Assembly (NCBI GenBank): GCA_046538735.1 | Contig: JBKHII010000010.1 | Span: 1 to 64,000 of the forward strand | Length of the DNA: 64,000 bases | Direction of reading: 5' to 3' | From: SLST01 sp046538735 | GTDB lineage: Bacteria; Spirochaetota; Spirochaetia; DSM-27196; SLST01 | Shown here: piece by piece, positions 41,222 to 49,934 of the stretch | How the letters are laid out: the number at the start of each line of letters is the position of its first letter | Position numbering within the stretch: position 1 is the first letter of the stretch | The notes under the pieces: model-generated | What the model was told of the DNA's origin: nothing | Databases searched by the model: none | Seen by the model: the letters and a program-made list of their open reading frames with translations, nothing else | Position numbers and translations under genes: made by a program

Positions 41222-42640
41222 ATGATTGCGACAGACGATACGCTGCGGCCGGACGACCTGAGGCAGGGCCTGCACGACCTGTGGGGCGTCGCACGGAAGT
41301 CGATCACGCTGCTGCGAGAACGGTGGGATGCGGCGCAGGGAACGCCGGTCTTCACGCGGGCCGGGCGGTACACGAGCCGAGGCTGGACCGAGTGGACGCA
41401 GGGATTTCAGTACGGCAGCGCGCTCCTGCTCTTCGAGGCGACCGGCGACGAGGAGCTGCTCGAGTACGGGCGCACCGAGACGATGCGCAGGATGGCGCCG
41501 CACGTCACGCACGTTGGTGTGCACGACCACGGCTTCAACAACGTGAGCACGTACGGGAACCTCCTCCGCATGATGAGCGAAGGCACGATCCCCGAGGACG
41601 CCTGGCAGCGCGAGTACTATGAGCTCGCGCTCAAGCTCTCGGGGGCGGTGCAGGCGAGTCGCTGGATCGAGCTCCCGGGCGACATCGGCTACGTGTGCAG
41701 CTTCAACGGCCCGCACAGCCTCTTCGCGGACACGATCCGCAGCATGCGCTCGCTCGCGCTCGGCCATCAGCTCGGGCACGTTCTCATGGGCGAGCAGGAC
41801 CAACGGATCTCGCTGCTCGGTCGGCTCCTGAAGCACGCCGAGGCGACCGCGCGGTACAACGTCTTCTTCGGTCCGGATGCCGAGGGGAACGTCCGCGACA
41901 GCTACGACATCCGCGGTCGCGTCGTGCACGAGAGCATCTTCAACCTGCGCTCCGGCGCGTACCGCTGCCCGTCCACGCAGCAGGGGTACTCGCCCTTCAC
42001 GACGTGGACGCGCGGGCTCTCGTGGATCCTCGCCGGGTACCCGGAGGAGCTGGAGTGGATCGACGGTCTCTCGGACGCGGAGATCGCCGCGTCCGGTTTC
42101 CCCGCGAGCGGCGTGGCCGAGATCCGCGAGCGCTTCCTCGAGGTCTCGCGCGCAGTCGCCGACTTCTACATCGAGCAGATTCCCACGGACGGCATTCCCT
42201 ACTGGGACACCGGCGCGCCCGGTCTCGCCCGGATGGGCGACTACCTCGATCGCCCGGCCGATCCGTTCAACGAGCACGAACCGGTGGACAGCTCGGCCGC
42301 AGCGATCGGCGCGCAGGGGCTGCTCCGGCTCGGACGATACCTCGCGAGCCACGGCGAGCCCGAGGCCGGTTCCCGCTACACGCAGGCCGGTCTCACCACG
42401 GCGCGGACGCTCCTTGCCGACCCCTACCTCGCGCGCGGTGCGGGTCACGAGGGCATCCTGCTCCACACCGTCTACCACCAGCCGAACGGCTGGGACTACG
42501 TCGCACCGGGACAGAAGGTCCCGAACGGCGAGTCGGCGATGTGGGGCGACTACCATCTCCTGGAGCTCGGCCTATATCTCCAGCGACTCGCGGACGGCCG
42601 GGAGCCGCAGCGGTTCTTCGACATCGGGAGGACGGCATGA
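41222..42640 (+). CDS. GH88/GH105-like unsaturated glucuronyl hydrolase
   Basis: A 472-residue (alpha/alpha)6-barrel protein. Typical unsaturated-uronidase motifs are FQYGSALLLFEATGD, HDHGFNNVSTYGNLLRM, YSPFTTWTRGLSWILAGY, GIPYWDTGAPG, PVDSSAAAIGAQGLLRLG and SAMWGDYHLLELGLYL. These enzymes hydrate the 4,5-double bond left by polysaccharide lyases and release a keto-uronate. No signal peptide, so it is cytoplasmic and acts on imported disaccharides. GGAGGA precedes the ATG; its stop overlaps the next start (ATGA). Confidence 0.85.
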   Translation: MIATDDTLRPDDLRQGLHDLWGVARKSITLLRERWDAAQGTPVFTRAGRYTSRGWTEWTQGFQYGSALLLFEATGDEELLEYGRTETMRRMAPHVTHVGVHDHGFNNVSTYGNLLRMMSEGTIPEDAWQREYYELALKLSGAVQASRWIELPGDIGYVCSFNGPHSLFADTIRSMRSLALGHQLGHVLMGEQDQRISLLGRLLKHAEATARYNVFFGPDAEGNVRDSYDIRGRVVHESIFNLRSGAYRCPSTQQGYSPFTTWTRGLSWILAGYPEELEWIDGLSDAEIAASGFPASGVAEIRERFLEVSRAVADFYIEQIPTDGIPYWDTGAPGLARMGDYLDRPADPFNEHEPVDSSAAAIGAQGLLRLGRYLASHGEPEAGSRYTQAGLTTARTLLADPYLARGAGHEGILLHTVYHQPNGWDYVAPGQKVPNGESAMWGDYHLLELGLYLQRLADGREPQRFFDIGRTA

Positions 42641-43596
42641 GCGACGCGACGCACGGCGGGCCCGGGACCGTCGCCGGCCGGTCTCCCGCCGGAGGTCCTC
42701 CCGGCCGCGACCGGCTCTGTATCCACACGGCGACCAATCGTCCGCTTCCGCTCGAGGTCGCGGTGGACGAGTACGTCCGCGCCGGCGTGAGCGGCATCAC
42801 CGTGTGGCGCGACGCGCTCACCGGCCGCGATCCGGCGGCGGCGGGCGACCTCATCCGCACCGCCGGGCTCGAGGTCGTCTCGCTCTGTCGCGGCGGCTTC
42901 TTCGTGAGTCCGAGCGGGGAGCGGCGCGCGGCGGCACTCGAGGAGAATCGCGCCGTCATTCGCGAGGCCGCCGCTCTCGGCGCGCCGCTCATCGTCCTCG
43001 TATGCGGCGCCGACCCGGCCGTTCCGCTTCCGGAGGCGCGCGACCAGATCCGCGCCGGCATCGAGTCGGTGCTCCCGCTCGCCGAGGAGCTCGGCGTACG
43101 GCTCGCGATCGAGCCGCTCCACCCGATGTACGCGGACACGAGAAGCGCGATCACCGACCTGGCGACCGCGAACGATCTCGCCGAGGCGATCGCCTCGCCC
43201 CTCGTCGGCGTCGCCGTAGACGTCTACCATCTCTGGTTCGATCCGCGCCTCGAGGCCGAGATCGCGCGCGCCGGGGCGGCGGGTCGCGACGCGGGCCGGG
43301 CCGGGGGCGAGCGCTCGGCCGGCGGGAGCTCCGCGGCAGACCTCGACGGACCCGGTCCCAACGGCCGCATCTTCGCCTTCCACGTCTGCGACCGGCGCAC
43401 GCCCACGCGCGATCTTCTCACCGACCGCGGACTCATGGGCGAAGGGTGCATCGACATCCCGCGCATCCGCGGCTGGGTCGAGCGCGCCGGTTTCGCCGGC
43501 ATGATCGAGGTCGAAATCTTCTCGAACGAATACTGGGCGACCGATCAGCGCACCTACATCGAACGAATCGTTGCCGCCTACGAGGCGCACGTCTAG
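42637..43596 (+). CDS. Sugar phosphate isomerase/epimerase-type TIM-barrel protein
   Basis: A 319-residue xylose-isomerase-like TIM barrel. Metal-site strands are visible: LAIEPLHPMYADT (Glu/His), VGVAVDVYHLWFDPRL (Asp/His), IFAFHVCDRRTP (His) and GMIEVEIFSNEYWA (Glu). Between about 215 and 245 is a Gly/Ala/Ser-rich low-complexity insert, and the first about 25 residues are also disordered. It probably isomerises an uronate-derived keto sugar. It overlaps the GH88 gene by 4 nt. Confidence 0.82.
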   Translation: MSDATHGGPGTVAGRSPAGGPPGRDRLCIHTATNRPLPLEVAVDEYVRAGVSGITVWRDALTGRDPAAAGDLIRTAGLEVVSLCRGGFFVSPSGERRAAALEENRAVIREAAALGAPLIVLVCGADPAVPLPEARDQIRAGIESVLPLAEELGVRLAIEPLHPMYADTRSAITDLATANDLAEAIASPLVGVAVDVYHLWFDPRLEAEIARAGAAGRDAGRAGGERSAGGSSAADLDGPGPNGRIFAFHVCDRRTPTRDLLTDRGLMGEGCIDIPRIRGWVERAGFAGMIEVEIFSNEYWATDQRTYIERIVAAYEAHV

Positions 43597-43606
43597 GAGG
43601 AGCGAC

Positions 43607-44749
43607 ATGGACAAGCACATCGGAGTCATCATGAACGGCGTCACCGGCCGTATGGGCACGAATCAGCACCTGATCAGGAGCATTCTCGCGATCCGGCAGC
43701 AGGGAGGCGTGCAGGCCGCGAACGGCGACCGGGTCATCCCCGATCCGATTCTCGTGGGGAGGAACGAGGCGAAGCTCGCGCGGCTCGCGGCCGCGCACGG
43801 CGTGGAGCGGTTCACGACCGATCTGGACACGGCACTCTCGGACGAGTCGGCCGTGATCTACTTCGATTCGGCGAAGACCGAGCTGCGGACCGTCGGCGTG
43901 GGCAAGGCGATCGAGGCCGGGAAGGCGATCTACTGCGAGAAGCCCACCGCGACGACGCTTGAACACGCGGTTGCGCTCGCGAAGAAGGCGAAGACGGTCG
44001 GGGTGAAGAACGGCGTGGTCCAGGACAAGCTGTGGCTGCCCGGCCTGCTCAAGCTTCGCTACCTCATCGACACCGGCTTCTTCGGCCGGATCCTGAGCGT
44101 CCGCGGCGAGTTCGGCTACTGGGTCTTCGACGGTTTCCACCAGCCCACGCAGCGGCCGAGCTGGAACTACCGCAAGGAGGACGGCGGCGGCATCATGATC
44201 GACATGTTCTGCCACTGGCGCTACGTGATCGACAACCTCTTCGGGCCGGTCAAGCGGCTCTCGGCGATCGGGGCGATCCACGTTCCGGAGCGAGTCGACG
44301 AACAGGGCAGGCGCTACGCCTGCACGGCGGACGACGCCGCGTACGGCACCTTCGAGCTCGAGAACGGCGTCATCTGCCGGTTCAACAGCTCGTGGGCGGT
44401 GCGGGTCCGTCGCGACGACCTGCTCACGCTCCAGGTGGACGGTACGGACGGAACGGCGGTTGCCGGCCTCACGCAGTGTTACGTCCAGCCGGACGCCACC
44501 ACGCCGAAGCCGGTCTGGAACCCGGACGTTGAGAGCCCTATCGACTACTTCGAGGACTGGAAGCAGATGCCCACGCGAGACCCGTTCGCGAACGCGTTTA
44601 AAGCGCAGTGGGAGCTCTTCATCAGGCACGTCGTAGACGACGAACCGTTCCCCTGGGATCTCATGGAAGGTGCGAAGGGCGTCCAACTCGCCGAGCTCGG
44701 GCAAAGAAGCTGGGGCGAACGCCGCTGGGTCGACGTTCCGGCGCTGTAG
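43607..44749 (+). CDS. Gfo/Idh/MocA-family oxidoreductase in the uronate cluster
   Basis: A 380-residue protein with VIMNGVTGRMGTNQHL as Rossmann start and the canonical EKP motif (IYCEKPTATTLE). The C-terminal domain has GGGIMIDMFCHWRYVIDN with the catalytic-region His. A sugar-acid or keto-sugar substrate is likely. GGAGGAGCGAC precedes the ATG at 43607. It is the last gene before the separate kdgK-eda promoter. Confidence 0.85.
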   Translation: MDKHIGVIMNGVTGRMGTNQHLIRSILAIRQQGGVQAANGDRVIPDPILVGRNEAKLARLAAAHGVERFTTDLDTALSDESAVIYFDSAKTELRTVGVGKAIEAGKAIYCEKPTATTLEHAVALAKKAKTVGVKNGVVQDKLWLPGLLKLRYLIDTGFFGRILSVRGEFGYWVFDGFHQPTQRPSWNYRKEDGGGIMIDMFCHWRYVIDNLFGPVKRLSAIGAIHVPERVDEQGRRYACTADDAAYGTFELENGVICRFNSSWAVRVRRDDLLTLQVDGTDGTAVAGLTQCYVQPDATTPKPVWNPDVESPIDYFEDWKQMPTRDPFANAFKAQWELFIRHVVDDEPFPWDLMEGAKGVQLAELGQRSWGERRWVDVPAL

Positions 44750-44812
44750 GTGTCGGATGCCGCGCGGACCAACGGCGGTCGTCGTTGCGCCTGCGAGACG
44801 CGGCGACGGCCT

Positions 44813-44842
44813 TTGCGCCGAGCGCGCAGAGGCTGATATAGT
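44813..44842 (+). promoter_or_regulatory. kdgK promoter
   Basis: TTGCGC (44813-44818), 18 bp, TATAGT (44837-44842). A leader of about 17 nt carries AGGAGGGAG before the ATG at 44866. No LacI-type palindrome is seen here. Confidence 0.55.
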
Positions 44843-44865
44843 CGGTGACGAGAGCAGGAGGGAGT

Positions 44866-45966
44866 ATGCATTCGCTGAAGATGCGGTCGGTCGAGGAGTG
44901 CCTCTGGGACGAGGTCTCGCTCGGTGAGATCATGCTTCGACTCGATCCGGGAGAGGGAAGGATCAAGTCGGCGCGAACGTTCACGGTATGGGAAGGCGGC
45001 GGCGAGTACAACGTCGCGAGGGGATTGCGTCGCTGCTTCGGGAAACGAACCGCCGTGGTGACGGCGATTCCTCGAACGGACGTCGGCCTGCTCCTCGAGG
45101 ACCTGATGCTTCAGGGTGGTGTCGATCTTCGCCACGTCGCATGGGTCGACTACGACGGGATCGGGCGAGAGAACCGGGTCGGCCTCAACTTCACCGAGCG
45201 CGGGTTCGGCGTTCGTGGGGCGCTCGGCGTCTCCGATCGCGCGTACTCCGCGGCGAGCGGGCTGAAGAAGGGCGACGTGGACTGGGAGCAGATCTTTGGG
45301 CGCGAGGGAGCGCGATGGTTCCACTGCGGCGGCATCTTCGCCGCGCTCAGCGCGACCACGCCGGACGTCGTCATCGAGGCGATGCAGGCGGCGCACAAGC
45401 ACGGGACGATCGTGAGCTACGATCTCAACTACCGGTCGTCGCTCTGGAAGACGAACGGCGGCAAGGCGAAGGCGCAGGAGATCAACCGCGAGATCGCGAA
45501 GTACGTGGACGTGATGATCGGCAACGAGGAGGACTTCACCGCCTCGCTCGGCTTCGAGGTCGAAGGACTCGGCGAGGATGTGACCGGGCTCGACCCGGCG
45601 AAGTTCAAGTCGATGATCAAGCGCGTGGTTGCGGAGTTCCCCAACTTCAAGGCCGTGGCGACGACGCTCCGCGACGTGCACACCGCGACATACAACGACT
45701 GGAGCGCCGTGCTCTACCACGACGGCGAGTTCCACCAAGCGCAGCAGCGCGAGCGGCTCGAGATCCTCGACCGCGTAGGCGGAGGGGACAGCTTCGCGAG
45801 CGGACTGATCTACGGTTTTCTCGAGGGCAAGGATCCGCAGGAGTGCGTTGAGTACGGAGCGGCGCACGGGGCGCTCGCGATGACCACGCCGGGCGACACG
45901 TCGATGGCGTCGCTCCCGGAGGTGGACAAGCTCGTTTCCGGCGGAAGCGCGAGGGTGCAGCGATGA
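44866..45966 (+). CDS. kdgK: PfkB-family sugar kinase, probable 2-keto-3-deoxygluconate kinase
   Basis: A 366-residue PfkB-family kinase. The Gly-rich substrate site is EGGGEYNVARGLRRCFGK; the catalytic end is EILDRVGGGDSFASGLIYG with the Asp base; NYRSSLWKTNGGKAKA lies in the middle. It is longer than typical KdgK (about 310) by an insertion near 235-260. Directly followed, with a 4-nt overlap, by the KDPG aldolase gene, which strongly supports KDG as substrate. Confidence 0.85.
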   Translation: MHSLKMRSVEECLWDEVSLGEIMLRLDPGEGRIKSARTFTVWEGGGEYNVARGLRRCFGKRTAVVTAIPRTDVGLLLEDLMLQGGVDLRHVAWVDYDGIGRENRVGLNFTERGFGVRGALGVSDRAYSAASGLKKGDVDWEQIFGREGARWFHCGGIFAALSATTPDVVIEAMQAAHKHGTIVSYDLNYRSSLWKTNGGKAKAQEINREIAKYVDVMIGNEEDFTASLGFEVEGLGEDVTGLDPAKFKSMIKRVVAEFPNFKAVATTLRDVHTATYNDWSAVLYHDGEFHQAQQRERLEILDRVGGGDSFASGLIYGFLEGKDPQECVEYGAAHGALAMTTPGDTSMASLPEVDKLVSGGSARVQR

Positions 45967-46757
45967 CGACGGGACCCGCAGCGAACAAGGCAGATCTCGA
46001 CCGCCGGCTCGGCGAGTACGGCGTCGTACCGGTCATCGTGCTGAGCGACCCGGCGCAGGCCGAGCCGCTCGGCGAGGCGCTCCTTGCGGGGGGGCTCCCC
46101 GTCGCGGAGGTGACCTTTCGTTCGGACGCCGCGCTCGAGGGCATCCGGATTATGGCGAGGAACTATCCGCAGCTCCTCCTCGGTGCCGGGACCGTACTGA
46201 GCACCGACCAGGCGAAGGCCGCGATCGAGGCCGGCGCAATGTTCATCGTCACGCCGGGTTTCAATCCCGCCGTCGTGGACTTCTGCCTGGACAACAAGGT
46301 GCCGATCTACCCCGGCATCAGCGGAACCGGAGAAATCGAGGCCGCGCTCTCCCGCGGGCTCGAGGTCGTGAAGTTCTTCCCGGCCGAGGCGCTCGGCGGT
46401 GTACCAATGCTCAAGGCGCTTTCGGGGCCGTACCGCACCCTGAAGTTCATGCCCACCGGCGGGATCAGCCTGAGAAACCTGCACGACTACCTTGCGTTGC
46501 CGCAGGTCGTCGCGTGCGGCGGGAGCTGGCTCGTGTCCGCAAGTGCTCTCGAGGCAGGCAATTACGCCGAGATCACCGGCACGGTGCGTGACACCCTCCG
46601 CGAGATATACGGCTGCAGCGTGACCGACCGCGCGGTTGAGGTGACCGCGCGCTACCCGGATCGCACCGCCGCGTACCTCACGCGAACCGGTGTCGAGTTC
46701 GAATCGACCGGCGGGGGCGTTGAAATCGGAGGGAAATTCGTCATACTGCGGGGGTGA
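45963..46757 (+). CDS. eda: 2-dehydro-3-deoxy-phosphogluconate aldolase (KDPG/KHG aldolase)
   Basis: A 264-residue class I aldolase. Motifs are GVVPVIVL, GGLPVAEVTFRS (Glu), LLGAGTVLSTDQA, FIVTPGFNP, the Schiff-base Lys in VVKFFPAEALGG and FMPTGGISLRNL. It cleaves KDPG to pyruvate and glyceraldehyde-3-phosphate, completing the uronate route. The last about 50 residues are a C-terminal extension beyond the usual 213, of a kind seen in some other Eda proteins. The argJ promoter lies inside its 3' end. Confidence 0.9.
   Translation: MTTGPAANKADLDRRLGEYGVVPVIVLSDPAQAEPLGEALLAGGLPVAEVTFRSDAALEGIRIMARNYPQLLLGAGTVLSTDQAKAAIEAGAMFIVTPGFNPAVVDFCLDNKVPIYPGISGTGEIEAALSRGLEVVKFFPAEALGGVPMLKALSGPYRTLKFMPTGGISLRNLHDYLALPQVVACGGSWLVSASALEAGNYAEITGTVRDTLREIYGCSVTDRAVEVTARYPDRTAAYLTRTGVEFESTGGGVEIGGKFVILRG
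46720..46747 (+). promoter_or_regulatory. argJ promoter within the end of eda, leaderless spacing
   Basis: TTGAAA (46720-46725), 16 bp, CATACT (46742-46747), then 6 nt to the GTG at 46754. Confidence 0.5.
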
Positions 46758-48040
46758 TCTTTCCCGAGTTCTCGAACGAGGCCGACTACCTCGCGTTCCT
46801 GCGAGATAGATCGGCTCTTCCCGCAGGGTTCCGCGTCTCCACGGCGCGGATCGCCTTCACACCGGAGGAACGGCCCACGCTCGAGCCGTACCGGATGAAT
46901 CTGGGGCTCATTCACGCCGACGAGCCGACCGAGAGCTTCGCCGGGGTCTTCACGAAGAACGCCTTTCCCGGCGCGCCGGTTCTCCTGGGGCGTGAGCGCC
47001 TGGCCGAGCGGGCCGTGCAGGGGATCCTCGTCAACAATAAGATCGCGAACGTGCGGGCCGCCACGGGCCTCGAGGACGCGCGCCGGCTGATCCGCACGCT
47101 CGGTGACACCCTGGACGTTCCGGTCGAGCGGCTCTTCAGCGTTTCCACGGGCATCATCGGCTGGAGGCTCCCGGTGCCCGAGATCGAATCGGCCGTGCCG
47201 GAGCTGGTCTCGGGCCTCCACGGCGGCAGCGCGCTCGACCTCGCGCAGGCGATCATGACCACCGACAGCTATCCCAAGGTGCGTCGCGCCGAGGTCGGGG
47301 ACGGCTCGATCCTCGGGATCGCCAAAGGCGCCGGCATGATCGAGCCGAACATGGCCACCATGCTCGTCTTTCTCCTCACCGATCTCGACATCTCCCGGGA
47401 CGTCGCGCGGCGTTCGCTCTCGACGGCGGTTGACCGGTCGTTTAACGCGATCACCGTGGACGGCGACATGAGCACGAGCGACATGGCGCTGCTGCTCGCC
47501 TCAGGGTGTGCCGGAACCGTGACCGAAGAGGTGTTCACGCGCGCTCTCGGGCGTCTATGTGGACTTCTGGCTCAAGATGTGGTACGTAACGGGGAGGGAA
47601 CCGGGCACGTCCTGGAGCTCACCGTGGGTGGGCTCGAGTCTGTGGAGCTGGCACGCGGCGTCGCGAAGGCGGTTGCCAACAGCCCGCTCGTGAAGACGGC
47701 GCTCTACGGCAACGATCCGAATGTGGGTCGGCTGCTCTCGGCAGTCGGCGACTACCTCGGATCGAACGGTCGTTCGGTCGACCCTGAATCCGTCATGATC
47801 CGGCTGGGCGACGAGGTCGTCTTCCGCAACGGCGCGTTTCGGATCGACCGTGAGAAAGAGCTTCGCCTCTCCGACTACCTGAAGGCGACCGCGCTCAATG
47901 CCCGATTGACCGGTTATCCGCAGCACCAGCGTTGCGTGGAGATCGCGATCGATTGCGGAGCGGGGACGGCGCAGGCAACCGTCTGGGGCTCCGACCTCTC
48001 GGACCAGTACGTGCACGAGAACGCCGATTACAGAACGTAG
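46754..48040 (+). CDS. argJ: Glutamate N-acetyltransferase / ornithine acetyltransferase ArgJ
   Basis: A 428-residue enzyme of the arginine acetyl-cycle that moves the acetyl group from N-acetylornithine to glutamate. ArgJ is made as a precursor that cuts itself at a Thr; here the site is GAGMIEPNMATMLVF with that Thr. Other motifs are SFNAITVDGDMSTSD and ALYGNDPNVGRLLSAVG. It overlaps the eda stop by 4 nt and starts with GTG. No other arg genes are nearby, so it may be unlinked from its pathway or have been moved. Confidence 0.9.
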   Translation: MIFPEFSNEADYLAFLRDRSALPAGFRVSTARIAFTPEERPTLEPYRMNLGLIHADEPTESFAGVFTKNAFPGAPVLLGRERLAERAVQGILVNNKIANVRAATGLEDARRLIRTLGDTLDVPVERLFSVSTGIIGWRLPVPEIESAVPELVSGLHGGSALDLAQAIMTTDSYPKVRRAEVGDGSILGIAKGAGMIEPNMATMLVFLLTDLDISRDVARRSLSTAVDRSFNAITVDGDMSTSDMALLLASGCAGTVTEEVFTRALGRLCGLLAQDVVRNGEGTGHVLELTVGGLESVELARGVAKAVANSPLVKTALYGNDPNVGRLLSAVGDYLGSNGRSVDPESVMIRLGDEVVFRNGAFRIDREKELRLSDYLKATALNARLTGYPQHQRCVEIAIDCGAGTAQATVWGSDLSDQYVHENADYRT

Positions 48041-48048
48041 GACAGGGA

Positions 48049-49053
48049 ATGAAGAACAACGGTAGTGTGGCTCCTCAGGTTGATCCGGAATTCGCGAGCG
48101 AGGTCGCGCGGGCGGGCGAGTTGCTCGGCCGGGTTCGAGACGAGATCGGCAAGGAGATCGTGGGCCAGAAGCCGATGGTCGACGGAATGCTCATGGGGAT
48201 TCTCACCGGCGGCCACGTCCTGATCGAGGGAGTGCCGGGCCTCGCGAAGACACGCGCAATCACGAGCCTCGCCCGGGTCATCGATGCGAGTTTCAAGCGC
48301 ATCCAGTTCACTCCCGACCTCCTGCCGGCCGATCTGATCGGGACGATGATCTACCGCCAGCAGACCGGCGAATTCATGGCGCGCAAGGGGCCCATCTTCT
48401 CGAACATCATCCTTGCGGACGAGATCAATCGAGCCCCCGCGAAGGTCCAGTCGGCGATGCTCGAGGCGATGCAGGAACGTCAGGTCACGATCGGTGAGAC
48501 CACCTTCGCCCTCTCCCAGCCCTTCTTCGTCCTCGCGACGCAGAATCCGATCGAGCAGGAAGGCACGTACCCGCTGCCCGAAGCGCAGCTCGACCGGTTC
48601 ATCATGAAGCTCTCGATCACCTATCCATCTCCGGAGGAAGAGCTCGAGATCCTCAAGCGCGTGGGCGTGGAGCACGAGATCAAGCTTCGGACGATCCTGT
48701 TCGCCTCCGACATTCTGCGGCTCCAGCAGACGGCCGCCAAGGTTGAGGTCGACGACGGTATCCAGGAGTACATCGTCTCGCTCGTGATGAGCTCGCGAAA
48801 GCAGGGGGAGACTCGTTCGTTCCACCGGTACGTGGAGTTCGGCGCGTCTCCGCGCGCTACGATCTACCTCTACCGGTGCGCGAAGGTGCAGGCGCTGTTC
48901 GAGGGGCGGTCGCACGTCCTGCCCGACGATGTGAAGGCCGTGGCGCCCGCCGTCCTTCGTCACCGCATCATCCCCTCGTACGAGGCGGAAGCCGAGCAGC
49001 TGACCGCCGGCGATCTCGTGGACCTGCTCCTCGCAACGGTGCCCGTGCCCTGA
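48049..49053 (+). CDS. MoxR-family AAA ATPase
   Basis: A 334-residue AAA+ ATPase with Walker A EGVPGLAKTR, Walker B IILADEINRAPAKVQ, sensor 1 FFVLATQNPIEQEGTYPLPEAQLDRF and lid residues. MoxR ATPases act as chaperones for von Willebrand factor A proteins, which follow here (DUF58 and BatA/B). It starts the moxR-DUF58-bat operon. ATG 48049 follows ACAGGGA. Confidence 0.92.
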   Translation: MKNNGSVAPQVDPEFASEVARAGELLGRVRDEIGKEIVGQKPMVDGMLMGILTGGHVLIEGVPGLAKTRAITSLARVIDASFKRIQFTPDLLPADLIGTMIYRQQTGEFMARKGPIFSNIILADEINRAPAKVQSAMLEAMQERQVTIGETTFALSQPFFVLATQNPIEQEGTYPLPEAQLDRFIMKLSITYPSPEEELEILKRVGVEHEIKLRTILFASDILRLQQTAAKVEVDDGIQEYIVSLVMSSRKQGETRSFHRYVEFGASPRATIYLYRCAKVQALFEGRSHVLPDDVKAVAPAVLRHRIIPSYEAEAEQLTAGDLVDLLLATVPVP

Positions 49054-49058
49054 TACCA

Positions 49059-49934
49059 ATGATGAACCGTGCGAGACTGCTGTCGAGCGTCAAACGAATC
49101 CAGCTCGTCGCGACTCGCCTCGTTGAGAATCTGCTCGCCGGCGACTACCGGAGCGTGTTTCGCGGTCCCGGCATCGAGTTCGACGAGGTCCGCGAGTACG
49201 TGCAGGGCGACGACGCGCGACTGATCGACTGGAACGTGAGCTCACGAATGGGCGCTCCATTTACGAAGACCTTTCGGGAAGAACGAGAGCTCACGCTCGT
49301 CCTCGTCGTGGACGTTTCCGCGAGCCTGCTCGTGGGCGCTCCGAACCGGAGCCGACGGGAGCTCGTGGCCGAGCTCTTCGCGCTCCTCAGTCTCGCGGCC
49401 GTCGTGAACAACGATCGCGTGGGTGCGATTCTCTTCTCCGATCGCATCGAGAAGTGGGTTGCTCCCCGCAAGGGCAAGCGCCACGCGCTGCGTCTCATCG
49501 CGGACATGGTGAGTCTGGAGCCGCACGGCACCGGCTCCGACCTCGCGCTCGCGCTTCGGACAACCGGCGAGGCGCTCAAGCGGCGTGGCGTGGTGATCGT
49601 GATATCCGACTTCAAGACATCCGGCTACTTGCCCGATCTCACGCTGATGGGGCGCCGGCACGACGTGATCGCGGTTCGCGTCACCGACCCGGCGGACGAC
49701 GCCTTTCCGAAGACCGGTCTCATCCGTCTCGACGATCCTGAGAGCCGGCGGACGATGCTCGCAACGGGACGCTCCGAGCGGTTCGTCGGGTCGTACGAGG
49801 CGTTCTGGGCGCAGCAGCGACGGACGTGGCGCGCGGAATGCCGGAAGCGGGGGATCGGGACGATGGAGGTCTCCACGTCGGACGACGCCGCGGCGCAGCT
49901 CATCCGGTACTTTGAGAAGAGGAAGGGCCGATGA
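49059..49934 (+). CDS. DUF58 von Willebrand-like protein
   Basis: A 291-residue protein with the DUF58 core GIEFDEVREYVQGDDARLID followed by a VWA-like domain with an intact MIDAS (VLVVDVSASLLVG) and VVIVISDFKTSGY. It is the standard partner of MoxR in the bat operon. ATG 49059 is 5 nt after the moxR stop, and the frame end overlaps the next gene. Confidence 0.9.
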   Translation: MMNRARLLSSVKRIQLVATRLVENLLAGDYRSVFRGPGIEFDEVREYVQGDDARLIDWNVSSRMGAPFTKTFREERELTLVLVVDVSASLLVGAPNRSRRELVAELFALLSLAAVVNNDRVGAILFSDRIEKWVAPRKGKRHALRLIADMVSLEPHGTGSDLALALRTTGEALKRRGVVIVISDFKTSGYLPDLTLMGRRHDVIAVRVTDPADDAFPKTGLIRLDDPESRRTMLATGRSERFVGSYEAFWAQQRRTWRAECRKRGIGTMEVSTSDDAAAQLIRYFEKRKGR

